From Sanderia malayensis (lineage: Eukaryota > Cnidaria > Scyphozoa > Semaeostomeae > Pelagiidae), in assembly GCA_013076295.1 (NCBI GenBank), contig RQOL01000616.1:4058392-4122391 (forward strand): a stretch of 64,000 nucleotides of DNA, written 5' to 3'. Shown here in pieces: positions 25,801-36,383 of this stretch. The position numbers were made by a program, and so were the translations under genes. The notes beneath the pieces are model-generated. The model saw nothing but the letters and a program-made list of their open reading frames with translations. It did not search any database and was not told the origin of the DNA. Positions within the stretch are counted from its first letter, which is position 1, and every line of letters starts with the position of its first letter.

Positions 25801-26487
25801 GTTAATATAGCTGCCAAACCTACAGTATCAGAAACACGGAGTCCGAAGGTTGGTCAGAGTGATGCAAAGAAAAATAGGGGTGAACAGATACAAGGTGTTA
25901 CCACTGATACACGAACAGAAGGTAAAGCTGCAATTGGGAGTAAGAAAGATGATGTGCATGTGAAACCAGTTCCAGCAAAACGAATAAAGAAGATATCAGA
26001 TGATATTGATGTGATTTCAGCAAACAATGTTGAATCATCTTCACACAATGAAAACAAAAATACTCCAGCAGGAGATTCTGATGCGCTGCCATCCGAGAAA
26101 ATTGAAGAGACTGCAGTTCCAACTCCGAGACCTCGAATTGTGAAAAATGATAAAAATGTTGTTAAGCCAAAAACAAAGCCACAACGACCGTCTTCTCCGC
26201 CTGTTAAAGAAACGTCAAAAAGCAAACCCGATAGACCACCTCTTCCATCATCAGCACAATCTTCTCCGATTAAGACTGTCGCTTCTGCTATGATAGCTAA
26301 GGATAAATCGAAACTTCGAAAGGTCATCAAGCAGTACTCAAAGACTTCGCAAAAGGAAATCGATTTGGTTGTAGGTGAATTGATATTTGAACTGGCATCT
26401 GAGGCTGATTATTCGTATGGGTTGCTTGAAAATGGTTTAGAAGGATGGTATCCTGTCAGTCATGTTGCCAAACTTGATGAATTATGA
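19828..26487 (+). CDS. Single-pass transmembrane protein: Ser/Thr-rich ectodomain, SEA domain, three SH3 domains
   Basis: Exons: 19828-19861, 20258-21250, 21339-21497, 21673-21779, 21876-21934 (GC donor), 22105-22253, 22370-22891, 23056-23264, 23375-23483, 23614-23852, 24106-24394, 24653-26487; 1567 aa, all phases consistent. Order: possible signal or anchor (FIVPLVLLRTALSIAI, about 21-36); Ser/Thr-rich, mucin-like ectodomain with many NXS/T sites (about 37-263); transmembrane segment about 266-288 followed by the very basic CYLRRRNKKR; SEA-type domain 396-500 with FRKGSVIVDL, the autoproteolysis-type motif; acidic linker with FYDIP; SH3-1 about 675-735 (ALFDFHG, GWVPTSYL); SH3-2 about 808-860 (VYAFTASD, WWKG, GWFPSSYV); YDEVTYEVP; a long Pro/Lys-rich PXXP region; C-terminal SH3-3 about 1508-1567. 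Probably a membrane scaffold or receptor for cytoskeletal signalling. The first exon is the weakest part: it is chosen because its phase fits and it has an ATG. Confidence 0.8.
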
Positions 26488-27000
26488 GTAAGTAAACGAC
26501 AATTTATTTACGAATTTTATTATTATTTCCTATATTTACCTTTTATTTCTCATTTAAATTCACATGCGTATTCTTTCTGAATTTGTTGCATCTGTTAAAT
26601 TTTTGAAGTTTAGTTTGTACGCCTGAAGCTAAATCTTCTGTACCCAATACGCCTGAAGCTAATTCTTTTGTCATTTTAGATACGAAAGATGCGACTGTGT
26701 TATAGTTATAAAGAACTTGTTTGACATTGTAGGCTGAATAGATAAGTATACTAAATTATCCTGTTATGCCCCATTAATTATCTGAAACGCTTTGTAAGAA
26801 TATTAGTATTGATATCAAAATGATGAAATTCAACATTTCCAACCTGCAGGTAGATTTAATTTTAGCTGAACAAGTCCCGGATGTACACACATAATTAGAG
26901 AATATTTTCGTATCTTATAAATAGTGACAATTTGTGATTTTGTCATTTAATTTTTCCATGACTGTCTTATCATCAACCTTCTATAGGTAGCATGTAAGTT

Positions 27001-27380
27001 GCTTGGAGGTTAGATTAACAGGACACCGTCCCAAAGGTCTGAAGTTCAAACCCAGGTATCAGAAATCAATTTTTAATTGCATCATAACATGTTTAATTCA
27101 TTGAATATAATTAGTGGTAAATGTTACGTGTTTGAAACATGGTGAAATGGTGCCGTGGCTCCATAAACAACCCGTCAAGCAAGGAGCCTGCGGTTCAAAC
27201 CCTGGCACAGGAATTGATTTTTACATCTTTGATAACATTGAATCTACTGCACGTAATAAATAGTAGAGGTTCACTCTCTCTAAGCATGGTTGCAGTGGTG
27301 CAGTGGTTCTACCATCAGAATGGACAGCAAAATGATCGCGGTTCAAAACCAGGTAGGTACCTTACAGCTAGTGAAATAAA
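27001..27380 (+). other. tRNA-like (Pol III box-bearing) sequences, probably tRNA-derived relics
   Basis: Three stretches end in B-box-like sequences: AGTTCAAACCCAGGT (27049), GCGGTTCAAACCCTGG (27191) and GCGGTTCAAAACCAGG (27340). The last is preceded by an A-box-like GCAGTGGTGCAGTGGTTCTA. None folds into a clean cloverleaf with a paired acceptor stem, so they look like tRNA-derived repeats or decayed tRNA genes, not functional tRNAs. Confidence 0.45.
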
Positions 27381-27493
27381 ATAATTTGACATTCCTAAAT
27401 TAAATAATATATAGTAAAATGAAGTAATACGTAATGATATGTATATAAATAATGAATACGTAATCTTAAAGAAGTAAAACATGTGAAAAGTAT

Positions 27494-27996
27494 ATATCCC
27501 TTGGGAATAATTAAATCCCAAGGGAATAACAGCTGTGTAAAAATTAAATCCCTTGGGAATAATTAAATCCCAAGGGAATATAAGAGGTGTGAAAATTAAA
27601 TCCCTTGGGAATAATTAAATCCCAAGGGAATAACAGCTGTGTAAAAATTAAATCCCTTGGGAATAATTAAATCCCAAGGGAATATAAGAGGTGTGAAAAT
27701 TAAATCCCTTGGGAATAATTAAATCCCAAGGGAATAACAGCTGTGTAAAAGTTAAATCCCTTGGGAATAATTAAATCCCAAGGGAATATAAGAGGTGTGA
27801 AAATTAAATCCCTTGGGAATAATTAAATCCCAAGGGAATAACAGCTGTGTAAAAGTTAAATCCCTTGGGAATAATTAAATCCCAAGGGAATATAAGAGGT
27901 GTGAAAATTAAATCCCTTGGGAATAATCAAATCCCAAGGGAATAGAAGAGGTATGAAAATTAGATCCCTTGGGAATAATTAAATCCCAAGGGAATA
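27494..27996. repeat. Palindromic tandem array, about 51-bp unit, 10 copies
   Basis: Each unit holds ATCCCTTGGGAATAATTAAA followed by TCCCAAGGGAAT, so each can fold back on itself. Spacers alternate between a form containing AACAGCTGTGTAA and one containing TAAGAGGTGTGAA, giving a higher-order period of about 103 bp. Units are nearly identical except the last two at the right-hand end. It is not CRISPR: the spacers are repeats too and the context is animal DNA. Confidence 0.9.
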
Positions 27997-28164
27997 CTAG
28001 TGGTGTAAACATGATTTTTTCATGGTCTGGGCCACATTTGTGAACCATATATTTTGTGCCACCTTACATTTCCCGACTTACCTTGTATTTCCGGCTTTTC
28101 TTGTTCCAGTTGCACTTGTTCTGTCTTTGTAGGATTTTAATTTCTCAGATGAGCTGACATTTGA

Positions 28165-28230
28165 TAGAATCGAACCACTTACCTCTGCCTTGTGATGCAA
28201 GGCACCTAACCACTACACCACTGGAGCCAT
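28165..28230 (-). other. tRNA-like sequence
   Basis: On the minus strand, GGCTCCAGTGGTGTAGTGG matches the A-box pattern, CCTTG...CAAGG could form an anticodon stem, and GTGGTTCGATTCTA matches the B-box. The 3' acceptor strand does not pair with the 5' end. A decayed tRNA or tRNA-derived SINE head is likelier than a working gene. A further tRNA-like hairpin lies at about 28310-28376 on the same strand. Confidence 0.4.
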
Positions 28231-28824
28231 ACTTCTCAGAGCGTCCACTTGTATACTTAAAATATTCTAATCAAGTAACAATGAATTTAAAAGTTTTTGC
28301 TTCAATGTGGGCTCGAACTGTCAACCTTCTGACTACCATTCTGGATCTCTTACCTTTCGCCCACAGCAACAACATGCATACGACGTTCAATGACTTATTT
28401 AAAATAATTATTTTCTAAAGTCAAATTTCGATAACGTAAAAAACTACATCTTTTTACGCTATACTACGACGAAAATGAAGGTAATAACATACTTATTTTA
28501 CAGTGGTAATCGATGTTCGAAAAATCTGCAATTATTATGATTAAGTGCAAACTTTGGTGAAATTTCAACCATTGTTTCTTTGATAGACCACTTCAACTCG
28601 CCTTTAATGGTCTGAAATTAGTATTATGTCAAAAAGTTCTTAAATAAAAGCTTATAAAGTAAAACATAAAGTTTCTCGTAAAAAGGAGCTTATAATTTAC
28701 TGTGCATTTTCATTATATCATTGTGATTGGCATAACTTCTAACATGTTACAATTATCTTTAACTGCTCTACAATATTTAACCTGTACTGAAAAGAAAAAT
28801 AAAGATGTGATAAAGTTACCTTCC
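28231..28824. other. Intergenic sequence
   Basis: AT-rich stretch between the repeat cluster and the 3' end of the EGF/cadherin gene. Apart from a tRNA-like hairpin near 28310-28376 I see nothing supportable. Confidence 0.4.
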
Positions 28825-31800
28825 TTACAACCAGATGGACTTTTTCACCCACGGCCCAACTCCTCCAGCTTTGTAAAACACACCATCAGCAGAAACTATA
28901 AAGATGGAACAAAACAAAAGTTGAAACATTTTAAAGGTAAAACTGCTTGTGTCTTATGTAGAATGCTAGATATGATGGTGTTAATGCTCGAATTTATCTT
29001 ACCTCCCCAATGGTCGCTTTCAACTGCATGACTCATGGCCGGATCGCCACTTGCAGCATTGCTGGCAAGTTTGACAACAGTAGCAGCAGATGGTACGAAG
29101 TCTGCTTTATTTATGGATATCCATTGCTTTAACTGTCTATCGTACTTGAGGTAAGATAATTTATCATTTGAGATGCCAAATCTGTCGCCAAAATTAGAAT
29201 GTCCAATCACACTTGCCACATTGCTGTCAATAGCTGCAAAAAACGCATGTTCGCTTTTATCTGGTGTCATACAAAATGAGGTCCTTAACTCACATCGAAA
29301 TGTATATGATTGTCCATCATATTAAAATGTTGTTCAATAATTGTTACTTACGATGCCATGTTACGCCTTTATCAGAAGTATAATAACATGCATGGATATA
29401 TCTAAAATCGTAAACAGAGAACAGTCAACTACCAGAATTAAACAGTTAAAACTAAAAACTTCCAAATTAACATTTAAAACCTTAACACTTCCAAGAGATA
29501 GGTCTCAAACCATTTCAAAATATTATAGCTTACTTTTGTGCCTTTAAATTGCTGCAGATGTACAATTGGTAAGAATTCGATCCAAGTTTGTGCCAAGAAA
29601 ATCCTTTTTCATAATACTCTGAAACAACATCCAAAGGAAATAATTAATGCATCGTTAAAAGCAATAATAACCAGCATCAGTGTCAATTTCTAGCGTAGAA
29701 ACTGAAGTTTATCAATAGAAATTACATCGAAAGAAAATTTGACCTATCAAAAATCTCAAATCTAATATCAAAAATCACATTCTGATATCGATATGCATGA
29801 GGCTATGCATCCACCTCTTCTACATCTACCAGTTACTGTCATCCTTCTAAAAGAAGATTCTAACAGAGGTGGAAGCCATAATGGAGAGTAAGTGCTGGAT
29901 TAGGGTAAACCAGCCCATTATGTTAGAGGGAGTGCCAAGAATTTCAAACTGTACATAGTCAGCTGGAACATATTACATACAATACTTTCCATCCTGGATG
30001 TCACAGCAGGAATTAGTTCCATCCTGGATGTCTTGCATATAGTTCAGTTCGTTTTGCATATTCATTTAAAGAATTGACAAAAACAACAGAAATTACAAAT
30101 ACCTGGTACTGGCGTGACGGTAGGAATTGTCTTCTCGGGAACATCAACAAACTTCTGTAAGACTTTGACCAGAGTATACTGCTTTCCAAGCAAACTCTTG
30201 TAAAGAAGGTAAATGGGAGTCGTGATGTATACCCTGCCAGTATGTGGAAATTTCGTTTCATCGATTGTCACACTGAATGTGATGTTGATCGTGTCAGTGA
30301 AGAAAAACCGTCCAGATATCTATAACAACACAAGATAATGTAATCAAAAGTATATCAAATGATTATATGATTATTACAGTATTCACGTCCAATAAGTAAG
30401 GACACATGCAACCTCTCCTGAAACAAACAAAGAGAGATATGGTGTAAATATGTTAATACCTCTAAAAGTATCGAACCACCGAAATTTGTCTTTGTGACTC
30501 GTGGAATTGTGCCACCGGGGAATTGCTTGAAACGCACGTACTCGGGCAGGAAGAATCGAATTTTTACATTGTAAGCAGATTTTGTAGATGATACATGCTG
30601 CTTTAATTGCAGCTCATACTTGTAGTCTGGGTAAGTTTTGCTGTAAAAAACAACAATCAGTCATTAGCGTTAGCACAGATCCACACAAGATTCGTTTGTA
30701 ATATTACTAAATATAGACACTGAAAGTAACAGCAAGAACATAGCCTCACCTCCCTGTTCCTTCAATGATTTCAGCCTTCAAAGATAGACGTGGCCTGCTA
30801 TCTATAGGAATAACAGGTGACATTTTTATTTGCCCAACCCAAATCATGCTTGGTTTGCCAACAAGACCAGCTCCAACCCAGAACAATGACGTGCCATTCG
30901 TGAGATTCTGGTGGTCCACAAGAATTACGTCAAAGGAGAGCTTTACTTTATTGGCATCAGAGGTTGATGTATCAGCGTTTGTATTGATGCCGATTCCAAG
31001 ATCATAAATGGCAAGGTTATTAATTCCGTCGTTGTTTGACGACTTCAATATGGGCTGTGCACTGCTGTCGAGACCTTGGATGTTAGAGCCAATGGTAGCC
31101 TTCCCAACAGACTCAATGTGGTATATTGAAGCGTTCGAAACTGTTTGCATAACAAGCTGCAAAAAAGATTTCCGTTCATCACCGTGCAAGAAATTCAGAG
31201 ACAAGAAAAAGAATCGAAATTAATAAATATAAATAATTACCTCGATACGAATTGGAGATCTCATCTTAGTTAGAAGAACGGTTAAATTGAAAGTCACTTT
31301 CTGTCCCGGCATCATTTTATTATCAGTGGAAGTTGTGCTAAGAAGAATATTAGGGGTTCCAACAAGAAAACTCTTAGCAGGATGAGCAGTTACTGACGTC
31401 TTCTTTACACCAGCACTGTTTTTATAATCCACAGTGATTTTCATTGTAGCAACAGCAAATGGGGTGACATTTGCAGAGAGTTGCAGGAAAAATATTCCGT
31501 TCAATGTACTTCCTTAGGAACACAAGAGAACAACAACATTAGATATATTTACAGCTAAACGAAGTCACAAAGCAGCAAAATGGCAAAAAATACACGATGC
31601 AACAGAAACATAATAGGCATATGAGTTGATAGAATAGTTGTGTCCTATATGCTTACCAAGAGCTAAACTACTTTGTCCGTGTTGTATGGTTGCTGTGGTA
31701 CTATTGACAGATTGAAGTTGACTACCAAGCTGTATTGCTGGTATGGCAAATTTCTCAAACGTACAAGTTATGACGAGGTTACTTGCAGCCGTTGTGGAAG

Positions 31801-34800
31801 TATTTGTGTGCTTCACTGTGTAATTAAATGCTATCTGATCCCCGATAAACAATCTTGTTGAATTAGTTGTGATGTTGACTGTTGTAATACTGGCTGATAG
31901 TGTTGGCTCTTCCTGTTAATAAATAAATACTCAGTTATGGTTCTTGCTACATTCACCCGGACACATTTCAATTAATAACCATCTACGTAATCTAACAAAA
32001 TAACCATCTAAGTCAAATAACATGTCATCTAAGCAAATTACGTCGATAGACGGAAATTTAAAATCTCTGGTAATAATACGTCCACGGCAAAATGCTTCCT
32101 TCCAGCTTCTATAGAATACAGTGACTCCTTGCATACTAATTATGAAGGCAATAGGCCTGCATATTAGTATGCATGTATGCATCTATTGAATCTTCAATGT
32201 AAATGACAAGAGCTTGCTTTCATCCTGGTTTACAAACTAAGGCTAAGATGAGAATACTTACTTTAATGATGTAAAATGCCTGCTGCTCCACCCACAAAAC
32301 TCGCAGTCCTGCTTGAAGTCCGACTCCAATCCAATGAAGCGTGTTGTTCTCTAATAACAAATGGTCGTATACCTTCACTGTAAATGTGATATCCACTGTA
32401 TTACCTGTACTTGCAGTGTTCTATGAAGAAAAAAAATTATGCTCAGTAATGTTATCTATTTTATCTTCATTATTCCATTTAACTGATGCTTGCTATGTTG
32501 TATTGTTTATAACCAGATCGCTTACCGTGACGTATCCAAAGTCAATAACAACTCGATCCATTTTTCCATCATTGTTTGTGGAATGGTATTTTGGGGTTGC
32601 AGATCCATTGTAGCTCACACTGGCACCCGTTTTGGTGACAACAACATTTTCAATTCCCATGAATATGAACTTCTCGATGTTGGTCGTCAGTTCGGCTTGT
32701 AATGAATAATTCAGCTTTGGAAAAGTCATCTTCATTGTAAAATTCTTCGTTCCATAGACAGGAACAGCTAAAAAGTAAAAATATATTTCAGATTTACAAT
32801 TGATATGGCATCTTGATAACTTAAAAAACAAGTAGCAGGATAAACAGGTTAATACAACGTATCGGTTTCGCAGTGACCCAGCTACCTATCCTATAAAGTA
32901 CAATAAGCAAATACAAGACTATTTCATACCACTGTCAATAGTTCTTGTAAGATTGACTTTCGGGTAAACAGCAAAGAGCATAGGGGTAGCTTTCTTCTTG
33001 ATGTAGACATCTGTTGTTGCATTAAGCTCAGCCGTGACAAACAAATTTGACAATGGTCCAATTGTGTTCTTTACAGTCGTACTGAAATTCGCTGTGTATG
33101 TATTACCAGATGCAAATGATGCACCGGTAAGTGACAATACAAGTACACCAGCATCCACACTTGCAGATTTTGTATACGCACCAACGCTTGTAACTGCAAT
33201 GTTACTGTCAGTGATGGCCAAAAACGTAGAAGACACACGAATAGAAACATCTGTTACGGAGACTGCAGTAAGGGATGCATTATGCTTGAGATCAACAACA
33301 AAGTTGATTTGATCACCAATATCGTAGTAATATTTTCCAGTCAACGATGGGGTCAGAGTCAGAACCAAACTACCAGCAGAAACCTCGAGAAAGAACACAT
33401 TTAGATCACTAAAGCTGAAGTAACCATGCTTGTAGCTAAGTTTTTCTCTCCAATTTAAAACATTTTAGATGAATAAAAGCAATTTAATACGCCTGATAAT
33501 ACTTACTGCTCTTCTGGCTCTGCTGTGAACTATTTCGATACGTCTTCCTCCGTAGTTTCTTGTATCGATATGTACATACATTTTAGATTGCTTTTTCACA
33601 CGAGGAATTGTCACCAGAGCATTTCCAAATTGAGAGAAGACGGTATTAGTCGCACCAACTTCAAGCACGTAATCATCTTTGTACGGGGCTGAGCTTAAAA
33701 CAATCTCACCACTCGATTCAATAATACTGAATGTATCATCGGCGCCATCAAGTAGTTGATACTCCACCTCGGCACAAGGACATTGCAGACCACTGACGCA
33801 GCTGCTCTCGTCAGCATCGGTAGCCGTTACCTTGCCAACGACCCTCGACGAGTTTAGATGCTCAGCAACTTTCACTTTCACGTATTGCTGTCCAAAAACT
33901 GGACCATGTTCATTTGCTGTGTAAAAAACGGCACATTGTGAGAGCGTGTTATTGCTTGGATAATTATCCCTAAAATCGCTTTAAGGCTTAAGGCAGGTTG
34001 CTAAAATGGACAATGACGCGGGCTATCGTTGCTATCAGAAACAACAGTATTATAAACTACAGTACCACAGTATAAAAAATAAATAAAATTCGAAATTTAT
34101 TATTTCCAATTGTCTGAAAAAAAGATGGGTTTAACTTCTTTTAAAATATCTCATATAAAATATTAACTAATGCCCATTCTTGTTACCGTATATTGAGCAG
34201 GATTTTCCAGTCCAGCATGGAAAACAATTGCATTTGCCAACTTTCCTATCACAAATACCATTGTCACAAGGTGCATTCACAATCCTGGCAGGTGAAGTAA
34301 AAGTAAAACTAATGAATACAAATGCATAAATCTTTGATGAAATTCAACTGGTGGCAAAAGTATAGCAAAACGATTCAACAATAGCTCAAAAAAGACCTGC
34401 TGAGAGAATACACTGTAGATGCAAAATTAAAAAGATTAGTAAAACGCTTTGGCTACCTTTTGCACAGCTTTTTGCATTCACAGCGGTTGGTTACTTTATT
34501 TATGATTGAGGTTAGGAATCTCTTCCAGACAATCGGCTCACTGTTATCACAAGCACATGGTTCAGTGCCACAATCATATACCTCATTAATTGCACAGAAA
34601 TTTTTGTCTGGAAATAAAAATAATTATCGTTATCGCCACCTCTTGCTTCACACAAAAAACAACACATAGCTATTGTTGTACAGGCTTACCAAGGTTTACT
34701 GAAACACAAATTGCTGAAGCTGAAAAATTGCTGAAAGTTCATGTAGAGTTGTGCGCCCAAGCAGAGCTTACAGTAACTTATGCAAATACTTCAAGACGGC

Positions 34801-35315
34801 GCAAGAGGTTTTATCTATTCCAACCCTTAATTCTAGATCTCGTGCAACTCTCAGCTTCTCCAAATGCCGAATATAAATACAGTTGACATCCGCCATCTCC
34901 AATTGTCATTGGAACTTTGAAAATGGTTCAAGAAAGTGAATGCTGAAAATAGCGGGCAGTTGAGATGGATGTCAGCTATACCAGTAAAACTGAGTATCTT
35001 AAAGGTTGTCGGGAAAAAAGGAGAGCCCAGTGCATCATAGCTATGTTCAAATGTGCTTAAGATTAGCAATCAACAAATGGCTTAAGATAATGACATATGA
35101 TTAGGACAACTATGATTTTATTTCAGGGGATAGAGTACGATTTATCAACCTCTAAAACAGAAGTGAGTAAACAAATGAAAATAATATGAATAAAAAACCG
35201 CAAAGTCAGAAAAAAATGCCTACAACTTCGATAAAGCGAAATTTATTATAAGCACACCTGCTAATGGTTTGGCACTGACATGCAGCAGACAAACAATTGC
35301 CAGAAAGACTCTCAT
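28825..35315 (-). CDS. Secreted EGF/cadherin protein with duplicated beta-type modules
   Basis: Exons (minus): 35315-35258, 34719-34690, 34607-34457, 34284-34187, 33916-33507, 33383-32930, 32767-32526, 32420-32262, 31912-31657, 31512-31241, 31156-30750, 30640-30460, 30319-30103, 29618-29534, 29401-29352, 29260-29003, 28895-28825; 1132 aa, phases consistent throughout. A signal peptide (MRVFLAIVCLLHVSAKPLA) is followed by a Cys-rich region and one EGF-like unit (about 84-110, CDNGICD to GKSC). Next is one cadherin repeat (about 113-225: ANEHGPVF, VAEHL, TATDAD, GEIVL), and an RARR basic site at about residues 245-248. Residues 250-980 are Val/Thr/Asn-rich, N-glycosylation-rich beta-sandwich-like modules. 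Two of them share the motif LHWIGVGL / LFWVGAGL, indicating internal duplication. The last 150 residues contain YTSDKGVTW, reminiscent of BNR (Asp-box) repeats, but the fold is uncertain. No transmembrane segment is seen. Likely an extracellular-matrix or adhesion protein; I do not recognise an ortholog. Confidence 0.75.
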
Positions 35316-36383
35316 ATTACAGCTTCAAGTGATCTTCTCTGCGAAATTATGATCACAACATTTAAAGACAGAACAAGATCCAAATATGATGCGATGCTCT
35401 TTGGCTGCATTCTTGAATAATTCTAGTTGTTAGCAAAAGCCACCTGCTTGAAAAAAACAAAAAAGAATTAATATGCATAAGAATACGTTAGCTGGTGGCT
35501 TTCTTCAAATATAGATTTAAACAAAATTTAAATGTGAGCTCTCCAGTTGATTAATTATTAAACCAGAGGAAGAGCATAAATCCCAACCCTTTTAACATGG
35601 AAAATTCAACTACTTAACTGGCTGGATATTCTGGCATTGCAATAACATAGGAGATGTATTTCAAACAATAACATCCTTCATCCTGCAGTAACTTCTACAA
35701 GGATATTCAATATTTATAACATTCAATTACCAAGCAACTGGAAAAACTAAGACGGTATGAAATAGGTAAACTAGAAAGATCTGTTGATTCCGGGATCAAA
35801 AACAATCTAAGCAAAGATTTTGTTCTTATGGATTCGTGTTCTTATTTTCAATTCTGGATGTTTTATAGATTTGAAGCAAAATCCATTCCAAATGTAGTAC
35901 TTATAACGATAGAAGAGTTTTAATCAGACCGATAATTAAACAAGTAAAAATAAAAGAAATCATTATTTCAGCTTCTTTTCAATACAGAATTAGTCACATT
36001 TTCCAAATTAGCTTGAGAATAAATTGAAACAAAGATGTGCTCCAATATTTGCTGTTTTAGCCATCTGTATGTTTAACATTATTAATATTTAAAAAACGGA
36101 TTACATATTCAGAAAAAGAAGAGAACATTTTAATAATAAATTTCTCTTTTTGTTGGTCTAAATCGCAATTATATAAATAATGATAGAGTAGAATTTGTAA
36201 AACCATTCAAAATCAAACATAAGCAATAATTTTTTAGCATTTCATTGGCTTGCCAAATAATTGCTTTGAATTCCTAAAGAATGTCTGCATTCGCAATGGG
36301 AAGCTGGCATCGTGTGCTCTATTACCTTGCTACGCATTTTACGACACGCTATGACAAATTACTCACACACATCTCTTTGTTTG
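35316..36383. other. Intergenic AT-rich sequence
   Basis: Lies between the start of the secreted EGF/cadherin gene and the stop codon of GUF1. No exons, tRNAs or clear repeats were recognised. It presumably contains the promoter of the minus-strand EGF/cadherin gene and the GUF1 3' UTR. Confidence 0.4.

Noticed and set aside
25158..26330. Long minus-strand open frames opposite the SH3 gene's last exon
   Set aside because: They mirror the Pro/Lys/Ser-rich coding strand and have no splice context or domains.
27494..27996. Resemblance to a CRISPR array (regular palindromic repeats with spacers)
   Set aside because: The spacers are themselves only two alternating repeats, the context is animal nuclear DNA with spliced genes, and there are no cas genes.
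28310..28376. A functional tRNA gene on the minus strand
   Set aside because: GTGGGC and GCCCAC pair, but the interior is too short for a cloverleaf and the arms do not fall in the right places.
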